DNA of 64,000 bases from Oharaeibacter diazotrophicus (lineage in GTDB: Bacteria; Pseudomonadota; Alphaproteobacteria; Rhizobiales; Pleomorphomonadaceae): the NCBI RefSeq assembly GCF_004362745.1, contig NZ_SNXY01000006.1, positions 1,550,001-1,614,000 of the forward strand. The letters run 5' to 3'. Shown piece after piece: positions 9,530 to 20,103 of this stretch. Below the pieces are notes generated by a model. It saw only the letters and a program-made list of their open reading frames with translations, made no database searches and was not told where the DNA came from. The first letter of the stretch is position 1. Each line of letters starts with the position of its first letter. A program made the position numbers and the translations under genes.

Positions 9530-11107
9530 TCAGCCGTGGCCTTCCTTCACGAGATCGCCCGAGATCGTCTTCCGCTCGAACAGGAAGGCGGTCGGCTCGC
9601 GCGCCGAGACGAAGCCGCGCGGCTTCCACACCATGATCACCACCATGGCGAGGCCGAACAGCAGCATGCGGAACTGGTCGGGGTTGAAGTCCTGGCCGAA
9701 CACCGCCTTCAGGAAGGCGAGCTCGCGCAGGAGCTCGGTGCCGCCGATCATCACCGCCGCGGCCACCGCGACGCCGATCATCGAGCCCATGCCGCCGAGC
9801 ACGACGATCGCCACGATCACCGCCGATTCCATGAACACGAAGGATTCGGGCGAGACGAAGCCCTGGCGCGCCGCGAAGAACGAGCCGGCGAAGCCCGCGA
9901 ACATCGCGCCGGTGGCGAAGGCCGTCAGCTTGGTGTTGGTGGTGTTGATGCCGAGCGAGCGGCAGGCGACCTCGTCCTCGCGCAGCGCTTCCCAGGCCCG
10001 GCCGATCGGCAGGCGGCGCAGTCTCAGCGTCACGTAGGCGGTGAGGAGGGCGAGCAGCAGGATCAGGTAGTAGAGGAAGATCTTGTAATAGGCCGAAGAG
10101 ATCGGCAGGTCGAACATCTTGGCGAAGCCGCCCGGGGAGGCGTCGAACGGGATGCCGAACAGCGTCACCTTCGGGATCGACGAGATGCCGGCCGAGCCGC
10201 CGGAGAAGTCCTTCCAGTTGATCAGGACGAGGCGGATGATCTCGCCGAAGGCGAGCGTCACGATGGCGAGGTAGTCGCCCCGGAGCCGCAGCACCGGAAA
10301 GCCGAGGATCACGCCCCACAGCGCCGCCAGGATGCCCGCCACCGGCAGGAGCACCCAGAAGCTGAGGCCGAAGGTCGTGGCCAGCAGGGTGTAGGAATAG
10401 GCGCCGACGGCGTAGAAGGCGACGTAGCCGAGGTCGAGCAGGCCGGCGAGGCCGATCACGATGTTGAGGCCCCAGCCGAGCATCACGTAGATCAGGATCT
10501 GAACGCCGAAGTTGTCGACCCACTTGATCGAGCCCTGGATGCCGAACAGGGCGAGCACGATCGCGGGATAGAGGAACAGGAACACGAGGCCGCCGCGCGA
10601 CACCCGCTTCTTGCGCGCCGCCTTGGCGAGGATCGCCGCCTCGTCCATCGGCGCGGCCGGCCGGCCCATCCAGCGGATCGCCGCCTCGAGGATGGCGGTG
10701 ACCAGCACGGCGAAGCCGAGCACGGTCGGCAGCCGCTCGATCGCGCCGGGGATCTCGTAGATCAGCGCATAGAGGACGAAGGTGGTGGCGAGCACGATCA
10801 GGAAGATCGGCAGCGCGCGCCGCGCCGTCTCGCCGAGGCCCGGACGCGCGCGGTCGAGCTTGCCGGCGGCGAGGCGCGGATAGACGAAGGCCTGCAGGAC
10901 GAACCGGCCGACCATCACGATCGCGACGATCACGAAGGCGGACAGCCAGCGGTTCTCGACGATGAGCTGGTTGTCCATGTTCTGCTCAGTCTTCAGGCCC
11001 ACCAGGGATCCGAAGATGCCGAGCGCGATGATGCCGGCGATCACCGCGTCCTTGCCCGCGCGGGCGAAGTCCGGAGCGGCGACCGGCTGCTTTGAGCTGT
11101 CGGTCAT
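9530..11107 (-). CDS. livM: Branched-chain amino-acid ABC transporter permease LivM, with N-terminal extension
   Basis: A 525-residue permease, longer than a minimal LivM of roughly 320-420. Residues 1 to about 190 form an extension with about four hydrophobic segments ([36 protein letters not shown] and others). The permease core follows, with [44 protein letters not shown] and the coupling segment [20 protein letters not shown]. Such an extended form is common in Rhizobiales. It forms the channel with LivH. The start at 11107 is 6 bases from the livH stop. Confidence 0.93.
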   Translation of the reverse strand: MTDSSKQPVAAPDFARAGKDAVIAGIIALGIFGSLVGLKTEQNMDNQLIVENRWLSAFVIVAIVMVGRFVLQAFVYPRLAAGKLDRARPGLGETARRALPIFLIVLATTFVLYALIYEIPGAIERLPTVLGFAVLVTAILEAAIRWMGRPAAPMDEAAILAKAARKKRVSRGGLVFLFLYPAIVLALFGIQGSIKWVDNFGVQILIYVMLGWGLNIVIGLAGLLDLGYVAFYAVGAYSYTLLATTFGLSFWVLLPVAGILAALWGVILGFPVLRLRGDYLAIVTLAFGEIIRLVLINWKDFSGGSAGISSIPKVTLFGIPFDASPGGFAKMFDLPISSAYYKIFLYYLILLLALLTAYVTLRLRRLPIGRAWEALREDEVACRSLGINTTNTKLTAFATGAMFAGFAGSFFAARQGFVSPESFVFMESAVIVAIVVLGGMGSMIGVAVAAAVMIGGTELLRELAFLKAVFGQDFNPDQFRMLLFGLAMVVIMVWKPRGFVSAREPTAFLFERKTISGDLVKEGHG

Positions 11108-11112
11108 GGAAC

Positions 11113-12030
11113 TCAAACCTTCTCGACTTCCGGACGGCCGAGGATGCCCTGCGGCATGAAGATGAGGACGACGACGAGGATCGAGAACGCGGCGACGTTC
11201 TTGTAGTCGGCCGACACGTACTGGCCCCACAGCGTCTCGATGATGCCGATCAGGAGCCCGCCGAGCACGGCGCCCGGCAGCGAGCCGATGCCGCCGAGCA
11301 CCGCCGCCGTGAAGGCCATGATGCCGGGCGTGAAGCCGTCGGCGAAATGCACGACGCCGTAGTACATCAGGAACAGCGTGCCGGCGACGGCCGCGAGCGC
11401 GGCGCCCATCACGAAGGTCAGCGAGATCGTGCGGTCGACGTTGACGCCGAGCAGGCCGGCCATCTTGCGGTCCTGCTCGCAGGCGCGCTGGGCACGCCCG
11501 AGCGGCGTCTTCTGCACCACGTACCAGAAGGCGGCGAGCAGCACGGCCGTGACCACGATGATGATCAGCTGCTTCAGCGAGATCGTCACCGGATAGCCGC
11601 CGGCGTCCCAGAGCGTGAAGCTCTGCTGCACCATCGGCGGGATCGGCTTGTTGCGCGGGCCCTGGGCGACCTGCACGAAGTTGGACAGCAGGATCGACAT
11701 GCCGATCGCCGAGATCAGCGGCGCGAGGCGGAAGGATCCGCGCAGCGGCCGGTAGGCGACGCGCTCGATCGTCCAGTTCAGCAGCCCCGACAGCACCATC
11801 GCGATCACCATCACGAGGAGCAGCGCCAGCGCCACCGAGGAGATGCCGATCCAGGTGGTCAGCACCAGATAGAAGATCAGGGCGAGGAAGGCCGACACCA
11901 TGAACACGTCGCCATGGGCGAAGTTCACCATGCCGATGATGCCGAACACCATCGTGTAGCCGATGGCGATCAGGCCGTAGAGGGATCCGATCGTGATCCC
12001 GTTGATCAGCTGTTGGACGAAAACTTCCAT
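11113..12030 (-). CDS. livH: Branched-chain amino-acid ABC transporter permease LivH
   Basis: A 305-residue integral membrane permease, the expected LivH size. It begins [20 protein letters not shown], followed by [16 protein letters not shown] (the LivH signature), then [11 protein letters not shown], and a coupling segment [23 protein letters not shown] at 12030 is chosen because family members start at this point; the upstream in-frame ATG at 12087 would add 19 unconserved residues. It is the first gene of the operon, so the promoter should lie in 12031-12425. Confidence 0.94.
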   Translation of the reverse strand: MEVFVQQLINGITIGSLYGLIAIGYTMVFGIIGMVNFAHGDVFMVSAFLALIFYLVLTTWIGISSVALALLLVMVIAMVLSGLLNWTIERVAYRPLRGSFRLAPLISAIGMSILLSNFVQVAQGPRNKPIPPMVQQSFTLWDAGGYPVTISLKQLIIIVVTAVLLAAFWYVVQKTPLGRAQRACEQDRKMAGLLGVNVDRTISLTFVMGAALAAVAGTLFLMYYGVVHFADGFTPGIMAFTAAVLGGIGSLPGAVLGGLLIGIIETLWGQYVSADYKNVAAFSILVVVLIFMPQGILGRPEVEKV

Positions 12031-12425
12031 ATGCGGGTGGCCCCCTGAAGCCGTGCGGCCGGCCGTCGTTCTTATTGATCGCACCATTCATGCGCGTGAT
12101 GAATCCATTAGCAGGCCACATGGATCGACACAACGCACTCCGCAGCATTCCCCTGCTTTGTCCAATGGTTTGGTGATAGTCGCCATAATGAAAGGGATTT
12201 CAGCGATTGTCGCTGAAATGGCGGATTGATGACGGTCGATTCACGTCGGGATGCCCTGTCCCGGTCGCATTTCCGCTATGCGTTTTCGGACTGGCGCATG
12301 CAAGGATTTTGCCGTCGCGTCGTTCGCGCACTAGATCTTTCGCCGCAGCGGCCCGATCCGCCGCAACGGGGCGTCAACGGTCGCGTGCGATGATCGATGC
12401 CGGAAGGGGTGGCGACGAGGTGGAC
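12031..12425. promoter_or_regulatory. Divergent control region between livH and a flavin reductase, with two inverted repeats
   Basis: This gene-free, relatively AT-rich stretch separates livH (minus) from the flavin reductase (plus). It holds a perfect 10-bp inverted repeat at 12197-12219 (arms ATTTCAGCGA and TCGCTGAAAT, 3-base spacer TTG) and a shorter one at 12086-12104 (arms ATTCAT and ATGAAT, 7-base spacer). Neither has a T tract, so operators are more likely than terminators. The binding protein is unknown. Confidence 0.6.
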
Positions 12426-12986
12426 ATGACGGCGATGCGGTGGATCCGACCCGAGGACATCGTGGCGGCGACGGACGCCGCGGGGCTGCCGCCCGTCGGC
12501 GGCCAGGCCTTCCGCGACTGCATCGCGCGCGTGCCCTCCGGCGTGAACATCGTCACCACGGCCGGCGTCGCCGGCACGTCGGGCTTCACCGCCACCGCGG
12601 TCGCATCGGTCTCGGACGACCCGCCGATGGTGCTGGTCTGCCTCAACCGGCGCAGTTCGCAGAACGAGACCTTGAAGGCCAACGGCCGCTTCGCGGTCAA
12701 CCTGCTGCCGGCCGGCGCCCAGCCGCTCGCCGACGCCTTCGCCGGCCGCACCGGCCTTTCCGGCGAGGCGCGCTTTTCCCACGGCACCTGGACGACGCTC
12801 GCGACCGGCGCTCCGGTGCTGGTCGGCTCTGTCACCAGCCTCGACTGCGTGCTCGCCGCGCTCGAGGAGGTCGGCACCCACACCGTCTTCTTCGGCACCG
12901 TCGTCGGCTGCAGCCTGACCCCGGTCTCCACCGCGGGCGGGCCGGAGATCCTGGTCTACCACGACCGCCACTACGCCGAGGTCTGA
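12426..12986 (+). CDS. Flavin reductase domain protein (FMN-binding, HpaC/RutF-like)
   Basis: A 186-residue cytoplasmic flavoprotein of the flavin reductase-like family. The conserved path is VPSGVNIVTTAG, SGFTATAVASVSDDPPMVLVCLN, ETLKANGRFAVNLL, and a final strand GGPEILVYHDRHYAEV. These enzymes use NAD(P)H to reduce FMN or FAD for a partner monooxygenase. No monooxygenase partner is adjacent, so the substrate system is unknown. The start at 12426 is chosen for its ribosome site (GAGGTG four bases upstream); earlier in-frame starts lack one. Confidence 0.85.
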   Translation: MTAMRWIRPEDIVAATDAAGLPPVGGQAFRDCIARVPSGVNIVTTAGVAGTSGFTATAVASVSDDPPMVLVCLNRRSSQNETLKANGRFAVNLLPAGAQPLADAFAGRTGLSGEARFSHGTWTTLATGAPVLVGSVTSLDCVLAALEEVGTHTVFFGTVVGCSLTPVSTAGGPEILVYHDRHYAEV

Positions 12987-13004
12987 AGCCCCGGCCGACG
13001 CTCT

Positions 13005-13038
13005 CCCGCGGCACCCCGGCGGACCGGGGCACCGCGGG
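13005..13038. terminator. Hairpin between convergent genes
   Basis: A long GC-rich hairpin (arms CCCGCGG-CA-CCCCGG and CCGGGG-CA-CCGCGGG, loop CGGA) lies midway between the stops of the flavin reductase (12986) and the minus-strand gene (13046). There is only a weak T stretch on the plus side. A bidirectional terminator fits the position. Confidence 0.55.
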
Positions 13039-13045
13039 CGTGGTT

Positions 13046-13543
13046 TCATTGCGCCGGCTTGATCGAGCCGAGGATCGCGGCGATCTCGGCGCCGTGGGCG
13101 TCCTGGTCGCCCTTGGAGCCCCAGTAGGTCAGCACCAGCAGCTTGCCTTCCTTCGGGCTGGTGAATGCGAGGCCGATCGTCACCGGACCGTCCTTGTCGG
13201 TGCCCTCCCACTCGATCGTGGAGGCCTTCAGGCCGTTGAATTCGGCCGTGCCCTCCTTCTGGGTCGCGGTGTCGACGGTCACGCCGGCGCCGCCGAGGTA
13301 GGTGATCGCGTCGGTCACCACCTCTTCGACGTTCTCGGCGTCGGCGACGTCGATGGCGAGATAGACCGCCTCGTCCGCCGAGGTGGCGTCGATGCCGCTC
13401 TCGGTCTCCTTGGGGCCCCAGTCGTCGGGAATCGTGATCGCGGCGACCGGATCGTCGCTCGGGAAGTTCAGGGTGGCGGCCTCGGCCGCGAGGCCGACGA
13501 GGGCCGTGGCGGCGAAGGCGGCGGCGGCGACGATACGCTTCAT
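13046..13543 (-). CDS. Secreted protein of unknown function
   Basis: A 165-residue exported protein. A clear signal peptide (MKRIVAAAAFAATALVGLAAEA) is followed by a mature domain starting ATLNFPSDDPVAAITIPDDWGP and ending LLVLTYWGSKGDQDAHGAEIAAILGSIKPAQ. The general pattern, with an N-terminal strand, a central VAAITIPDDW segment and a C-terminal amphipathic helix, recalls small periplasmic PsbP/DcrB-like proteins, but I do not claim membership. A strong ribosome site (GGGGGAGAG) supports ATG 13543. It is monocistronic by position. Confidence 0.7.
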   Translation of the reverse strand: MKRIVAAAAFAATALVGLAAEAATLNFPSDDPVAAITIPDDWGPKETESGIDATSADEAVYLAIDVADAENVEEVVTDAITYLGGAGVTVDTATQKEGTAEFNGLKASTIEWEGTDKDGPVTIGLAFTSPKEGKLLVLTYWGSKGDQDAHGAEIAAILGSIKPAQ

Positions 13544-13867
13544 CGTTGGATCTCTCCCCCAGGGCTGTCCGGGCTCCGGCGACGGTCGCTCGACCCGCTC
13601 GCTCCCACGGGGCTCCGGACAAGGCCGAGCATAGGCTGGCGATTGTTGCGAATCTCCGGCGCAATGACCTGACGATTAGCTGCTTTGTTTCCTCGAATCG
13701 CCCGGGATCGCGGGTGGCGGGCCGCCGCCCGGACGCGATCGCCCGGGACTCCCCCGGCGATCGCGGCGACGCCGCGGCGGACGGCGGCGGCAGGCCGAGG
13801 AGGCTCGCGCGCCGGACCGCCCTGGTGCACCCTCTTCCGCGACGCGCCCCACAGGAGCACCGACGCC

Positions 13868-14899
13868 ATGCGGACCGGCCCGCGCAACCTGATCACCGAC
13901 GTCGACGGTCTTTCCGTCGGCAACGCCGCCGACGGCGCCCTGCGCACCGGTGCCACCGTCCTCGTCGCCGACGCCCCCGCGGTCGCCTCGGTGGCGGTGA
14001 TGGGCGGCGCGCCCGGCACCCGCGAGACCGACCTGCTCGCCCCCGAGCAGACCGTGCGCGGCGTCGACGCCCTGGTGCTCTCCGGCGGGTCCGCCTACGG
14101 CCTCGACGCCGCCGCCGGCGTCGTCGCCGGCCTCGCCGCGGCCGGACGCGGCTTCCCGGTCGGCGCCGTCCGCGTCCCGATCGTGCCGGCGGCGATCCTG
14201 TTCGACATCGGCGCCATGGCGGGCGCACCTTTCCTTGCCGGCGCGGCCGACCCGCCCTGGCGCGCCCTCGGCCGCGCCGCGCTCGAGGTCGCCGGCGCCG
14301 ACTTCGCGCTCGGCAGCGTCGGCGCCGGCACCGGCGCCACCACCGCGGGCCTGCGCGGCGGGCTCGGCTCGGCCTCGACCCGCCTCGACGACGGCATCAC
14401 CGTCGGCGCCCTCGTCGCCGTCAACGCGGTCGGATCGGTCACCATGGCCGACGGCCCGCATTTCTGGGCCGCGCCCTTCGAGATCGACGGCGAGTTCGGC
14501 GGCCTCGGCCCGCCGCCGTCCCTGCCCGCGGGCGTGTCCTCCGTGCGGGTGAAGTCGGTCGACGCCCCGCTCGCCGCCACCACGATCGCGATCGTCGCCA
14601 CCGACGCCGACCTCAGCAAGGCCGAGGCGAAGCGCCTCGCCGTCGCCGCCCACGACGGCCTCGCCCGGGCGATCTGGCCGGCGCACACGCCCTTCGACGG
14701 CGACCTCGTGTTCGCCGTCTCGACCGGCCGCCGTCCGCTCGCCGATCGGGGGCGCGATCTCCTGGTGCTCTCGGCCGTCGCCGCGGCGACGCTGGCGCGC
14801 GCCGTCGCCCGCGGTGTCCACGCCGCCGCACCGGCCGACGGCGCCGGCCCGCCGTGCTGGCGCGAGCGCTTCGGAGGGCGCGGGGCGACGATCCGGTAA
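13868..14899 (+). CDS. P1-family (DmpA/L-aminopeptidase type) Ntn-hydrolase
   Basis: A 343-residue member of the P1 peptidase family, which matures by self-cleavage. Landmarks are LITDVDGLSVGNAAD, VMGGAPGTRETDLL, VLSGGSAYGLDAAAGV, GAGTGATTAGLRGGLGSAS, and the putative nucleophile region ATTIAIVATDADLSK. In many relatives the residue before the nucleophilic Thr is Asn (NTT); here it is Ala (ATT), so self-processing needs checking. The ATG at 13868 has AGGAG ten bases upstream; the longer frame from 13685 adds an arginine-rich non-family tail. The upstream stretch 13544-13867 shows no gene. Substrates are probably small peptides or amides. Confidence 0.85.
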   Translation: MRTGPRNLITDVDGLSVGNAADGALRTGATVLVADAPAVASVAVMGGAPGTRETDLLAPEQTVRGVDALVLSGGSAYGLDAAAGVVAGLAAAGRGFPVGAVRVPIVPAAILFDIGAMAGAPFLAGAADPPWRALGRAALEVAGADFALGSVGAGTGATTAGLRGGLGSASTRLDDGITVGALVAVNAVGSVTMADGPHFWAAPFEIDGEFGGLGPPPSLPAGVSSVRVKSVDAPLAATTIAIVATDADLSKAEAKRLAVAAHDGLARAIWPAHTPFDGDLVFAVSTGRRPLADRGRDLLVLSAVAAATLARAVARGVHAAAPADGAGPPCWRERFGGRGATIR

Positions 14900-14936
14900 G
14901 GTGCACGCAAGCCGGTCCGTGCTAGAAGCCCGGTCC

Positions 14937-15467
14937 ATGACCGCGTCCACCGCCCGCACCGGCCTCGTCCCCGCCCTCGGCGCCGCCTTCGGCCGCGCCC
15001 GCGGCGTGCTGCCGCTCGCGCTCGCTTTCGCTCCGGTGCACGCCGTCCTGATCGCCGCCGTGGTCGCGGTCTCGATCCTGTGGCGCGAGATCGGCTGGAC
15101 GCACCGTTCGCTCGTGGTGCTCGCCACCTTCGCCGCCGGCGGCGCGCTCGCCGGCCTCCTCGCCGTGCCCACAGCGGCCTTTGTCGCCGGCCACCGGCCG
15201 CGCTCGGCGCGCTTCGCGGCGATGTTCGTGGCCCTCACCGGCTTCACCGCCTGTTCGGTGCTCCTGATCTTCCTGATCGACTTCCGCCTGCTCGACGCCG
15301 ACTTCTGGAGCGACTTCCCGCATCCGTTCTGGCTGGTCGAGCTCGCCTTCACGGTCGCGACCGCCGCCTACACGCTGACCGCCTCGGGCCTGCCGCTGCT
15401 CTTGCCGCACGGGCTCCTGCTGCTGTTCGGGGCGGCCTGGTGGTTCGCGCGCCGTCCGCGCGGTTGA
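14937..15467 (+). CDS. Four-helix membrane protein of unknown function
   Basis: A 176-residue protein with about four hydrophobic segments: residues 22-42 (LPLALAFAPVHAVLIAAVVA), 53-75, 85-110 (AAMFVALTGFTACSVLLIFLI) and 132-170. It has no recognised domain. It lies between the P1 peptidase (37 bases upstream) and purB (64 bases downstream) on the same strand, so it may be co-transcribed with either. Codon use matches the neighbours, which supports it being a real gene. Confidence 0.65.
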   Translation: MTASTARTGLVPALGAAFGRARGVLPLALAFAPVHAVLIAAVVAVSILWREIGWTHRSLVVLATFAAGGALAGLLAVPTAAFVAGHRPRSARFAAMFVALTGFTACSVLLIFLIDFRLLDADFWSDFPHPFWLVELAFTVATAAYTLTASGLPLLLPHGLLLLFGAAWWFARRPRG

Positions 15468-15531
15468 GCCGCCCTCCCCGCTCTGCTACACCGCGCGGCA
15501 TTCCCGCCCCCGCCGAGCCCCGAGGCCGCCG

Positions 15532-16860
<1,329 letters not shown>

Positions 16861-16875
16861 GAGCGGGTTCGCGAA

Positions 16876-17058
16876 GTCCCGACCTGTTCGAGGGCGGGAC
16901 ACGCGGTGACGCCTGCGACGCGACCCTAGTCCTCGCAGAGGTCGTTCCAGGCCCTTGCGCAGGCATCGACGATCGCCGGCACGTCGGCGAAGACGCGGCG
17001 AGAGAGGTATCGTTCCTCCAGGTGGAGCCGGATGCGCTCGGCCGGGTTCAATCCCCGG
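16876..17058 (-). pseudogene. IS630-type transposase remnant, copy 1
   Basis: Reading the minus strand, the frame gives GLNPAERIRLHLEERYLS, then RRVFADVPAIVDACARAWND. This matches the C-terminal end of IS630-family DDE transposases, including the final catalytic Glu in NPAE. A TAG follows LCED, and no upstream transposase remains, so it is a dead fragment. Bases 16881-17034 are an ungapped near-copy of 19542-19695 in the same orientation. The remaining stretch up to 17279 holds no gene and probably contains the promoter of the foreign gene that follows. Confidence 0.8.
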
Positions 17059-17279
17059 GCGAATTATGGCAGGCGGGAGCAGCAGGGCGAATGGGCCGCC
17101 CAGCGCGCCGGCTACCCGCTATGCGACACTTGATAACCCCAACGCACTCGGGAATGATCCTTTTGTCGGCCTGCTGGACATCGCGGCCCGACGCGCGCCG
17201 GCCCAGCGTCGACCGACGGTGACCATAAAACCAACTGTATCGCGCTCTGGGATAAATCATTGTTATCAGGAGCTGTCAC

Positions 17280-19265
17280 GTGAATAAACTGGACATTATC
17301 GTATCGCCAGATGAAGTCGATGCGATGTTTAGAACTATACTTGGACGGCCAGCTGGGAACGCCGAATTTTGCAAAAAATTGTCGGCTGACAAAGTAACTA
17401 TTAATCAGCTAGTTGGTATGATACTGAAATCGAAAGAATTTCGATCGCGTTTTGAAGCTGACGTATCCGCAAGGCAGAAGGAAGTTGTTTTTAATTTCGA
17501 CTATAGGATACCGACCGACTTATCTGTCAATGACGTCAGCATCGACAGAGTGGCAATCATAGGATCATGTTTGTCCGATTTTTGGCGGAGGGAAATTGGC
17601 GCACTCAAGCGACCGTTCGAGTGCGATATGTATTACGTTGGGCAGCTACCGAAACAGCCGAACCGCCCAATCTCTGAATACGATTTTCAGATTGTTCAAA
17701 TACCGCTACGCGCGCTGATTCCAGACGCCAGCTTTGCAAAACTCGGTCAATTCGACAGCAAAGGTCACAGCGATCTATTTAAACATTCGTCCTCGACCCT
17801 TATTCGATACCTCGACAATTCAATGAGGTGGAACAAAGCACATGGCATACTGTCGTTCGTTATGACATTGCCTGTGCCACAACAAAATCTGGTCGGCCGA
17901 ACGCAGCCTCGCTTCGAGCTAAGTAATCCCGCCTTCTTCATTGAGAAACTCAACGAAGTCATCTGTCAGGAGATTTCCAAGTATCAGAATTGTTACGTGA
18001 TTGATTTCAATGAAATTTTATCCAGTTACGGCAAGAAATTCATTGTCGAAGATGTGATTGCCCAGTTCAATCACGGCTCAATTATAAACAACTATGATAA
18101 GCAATTTGACAAAAATCGAATTGAGCCGGCCACTCCGGCGACAACAATGTACTATACGGCTACAAAAGAAATCATATTGGCTACGTGGCATGAGATTATA
18201 TCATTGTACAGAATGGTTCGAGGGGTTGATGCAGTAAAGGCTGTTGTAATAGATCTCGACGACACTTTGTGGCGCGGTATCGTCGCGGAACTACACCCCG
18301 ATGAGATGCCGACTTCAGAGGGTTGGCCCAAAGGCTTTTGGGAGGCCCTTCTTATTTTGAAGCGGCGCGGCATCATGCTTGCCATAATCAGCAAAAACGA
18401 AGAAAAACGGGTTCTGGAGTGCTGGGATTCTATTCTGAAAGGTCAACTGAAGATTGACGATTTTGCAGTTCACAAGATAAATTGGGCGCCAAAATCAGAC
18501 AACATGAGAGAGATTCTCAATGCTCTCAATATTTTGCCGAACAGTGTTGTTTATATCGACGACAATCCAATTCAAAGAGCTGAAATCAAAGCGGCGTTTC
18601 CTGACATCAGGGTCCTAGGGGGAACACCTGCTCGATGGAGGCACATTCTCCTGCATTCGAGCGAAACACAATTCACAACCATTACACAAGAATCCACCAA
18701 GAAAACTGAAATGATAAAAGCACAAATTCAGCGTGAACAGGACAGAATGGAGATAAGCAGCGATGATTTCCTGGCCTCGCTGAACGTACAAGTTAAAGTC
18801 TCTGAAATCAGAGACACCAAGCACAGCAATTTTTCGCGCTCACTGGAACTTGTAAACAAGACAAATCAATACAACACAACGGGAAGACGATGGTCGTTCG
18901 AGGAAGTATCGAATAGTATCAATGAGGGTATGAGGATTTTTACATTTGATGTAGAGGATAAATATACACAGTACGGAGTCGTTGGGGTTGTATTTGTTCT
19001 AGGTGATACAATTGAACAGTTGGTTATGAGTTGTCGCGTGATGGGAATGGGAATAGAAGACACCATGGTTTCACATACTGCGCGTATAATAGTGTCCGAA
19101 AGCATGAATAATGGAGCCAAAGGCAGAATTGTAGAAACGGACCGTAATTCTCCCTGTCGAGACATATTCCTCAAGAATGGCTTTTCCTTCGAAGCGGGGG
19201 TTTGGACGGCCCCGTCGGATACGACGACATCGGTTCCATCTCATGTGACATTGGTGGTCTCTTGA
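17280..19265 (+). CDS. FkbH-like HAD-IIIC protein with an N-terminal DUF4214-like segment (foreign gene)
   Basis: A 661-residue protein. Residues about 8-58 (VDAMFRTILGRPAGN, KSKEFRSRF) resemble the short DUF4214-type segment of surface-polysaccharide enzymes. Residues about 85-300 form the FkbH N-terminal region (AIIGSCLSDFW). The HAD domain has DLDDTLWRG with Asp325 and Asp327 and a later acidic pair Asp427-Asp428 (YIDDNP). The C-terminal third is the GNAT-like part with LVNKTNQYNTTGRRW. FkbH proteins load glyceryl-type three-carbon units onto carrier proteins, or modify sugars in glycan clusters. GTG 17280 has AGGAG upstream. The gene is strikingly AT-rich and lies between IS630 remnants, with no carrier-protein or glycosyltransferase genes nearby. 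Confidence 0.85.
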   Translation: MNKLDIIVSPDEVDAMFRTILGRPAGNAEFCKKLSADKVTINQLVGMILKSKEFRSRFEADVSARQKEVVFNFDYRIPTDLSVNDVSIDRVAIIGSCLSDFWRREIGALKRPFECDMYYVGQLPKQPNRPISEYDFQIVQIPLRALIPDASFAKLGQFDSKGHSDLFKHSSSTLIRYLDNSMRWNKAHGILSFVMTLPVPQQNLVGRTQPRFELSNPAFFIEKLNEVICQEISKYQNCYVIDFNEILSSYGKKFIVEDVIAQFNHGSIINNYDKQFDKNRIEPATPATTMYYTATKEIILATWHEIISLYRMVRGVDAVKAVVIDLDDTLWRGIVAELHPDEMPTSEGWPKGFWEALLILKRRGIMLAIISKNEEKRVLECWDSILKGQLKIDDFAVHKINWAPKSDNMREILNALNILPNSVVYIDDNPIQRAEIKAAFPDIRVLGGTPARWRHILLHSSETQFTTITQESTKKTEMIKAQIQREQDRMEISSDDFLASLNVQVKVSEIRDTKHSNFSRSLELVNKTNQYNTTGRRWSFEEVSNSINEGMRIFTFDVEDKYTQYGVVGVVFVLGDTIEQLVMSCRVMGMGIEDTMVSHTARIIVSESMNNGAKGRIVETDRNSPCRDIFLKNGFSFEAGVWTAPSDTTTSVPSHVTLVVS

Positions 19266-19541
19266 AATCCGTGGACGCGTCCCCGGTTGCCCATCGAGTC
19301 GATCGGAGGCCCCCCCTCGGTAGCTCTGGCCACGAACCTTTCGGTTTCGTCTTGGGTTGATCGGATCGAGCCAGCCTGCCGGAGCAACCTGTCGCCCCCT
19401 GTGTCTCGAGCACCCGAGAGACACTTCCTCCGGCGGTAGATGATGGTTGCCTCGTCGGGAGTCCGCCTCGCCGGGCGCCAGAACAGCGATCGGCAGGCAT
19501 CGGGGCGGCTCGACCGTGTGACATCAACCTCGTGATGCTCG

Positions 19542-19695
19542 GACCTGTTCGAGGGCGGAACACGCGGTGAGGCTTGCGACGCGACCGTTGTCCTCGAAGG
19601 GGTCGTTCCCCGCCCTTGCGCAGGCAACGACGATCGCGGGGACGTCGGCGAAGACGCGGTGGAAGAGGTCGCGTTCCTTCAGATGGCGCCGGATG
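19542..19695 (-). pseudogene. IS630-type transposase remnant, copy 2
   Basis: The minus strand reads HLKERDLFHRVFADVPAIV, then VACARAGNDPFEDNGRVASL. This is the same IS630 C-terminal segment as copy 1, without the NPAE part. The two copies align base for base over 154 positions with roughly 15% differences, in the same orientation, about 2.66 kb apart. The invariant-looking AWN is changed to AGN. The stretch 19266-19541 between the foreign gene and this remnant has intermediate GC and no recognisable gene. Confidence 0.78.
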
Positions 19696-19702
19696 GCCGA
19701 AC

Positions 19703-19987
19703 CTACCCGCCGCCGCACAGGGTCTCGCACGGCACGCCGTCGTGGTCGCCGTCGAGGCGGCCGTCGCCGCAGACCTCGAGCCGGTAGCGCGCCTCGGCGC
19801 AGCTCGACATCTGCTTGCAGGTCTTGCGCGGCGTGCAAGAATACGCCTGTGCCAGCACCGTTCCAGCGGCGACGCAGGCCGGCGCCTCCGGCGCCGCGCC
19901 GCCGTCGGCGCAGTCCGGAGCCGGCGCTCCGCCCGCCGTGAGCGCGGCGGCGACCAGGAGGATCGAGGCGAACGGGAACGGGGACAT
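19703..19987 (-). CDS. Excalibur domain secreted protein
   Basis: A 94-residue exported protein. A hydrophobic signal (MSPFPFASILLVAAALTAGG) precedes a cysteine-rich C-terminal Excalibur domain: TCKQMSSCAEARYRLEVCG, then RLDGDHDGVPCETLC, in which DGDHDGVPCE is the DxDxDGxxCE calcium-loop signature. Such proteins are extracellular or periplasmic and often linked to nucleases or cell-wall functions; the role here is unknown. It begins 8 bases from the IS630 remnant, so it marks the right-hand boundary of that disturbed region. Confidence 0.82.
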   Translation of the reverse strand: MSPFPFASILLVAAALTAGGAPAPDCADGGAAPEAPACVAAGTVLAQAYSCTPRKTCKQMSSCAEARYRLEVCGDGRLDGDHDGVPCETLCGGG

Positions 19988-20103
19988 CGACGCGGCTCGG
20001 GCGCACGGGGCCTCCGGCCACCATCGGCGCACGCGATACCCGCATCAACCGACGCACTGCAATCCTAGATACATGATCCGGCCTTGCGCGGTGGTACCAG
20101 CCC

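Noticed and set aside
17042-17059. tRNA T-arm-like sequence (GGGTTCAATCCCC)
   Set aside because: No matching acceptor stem, D arm or anticodon arm upstream; the bases encode GLNPAE of the IS630 transposase remnant.
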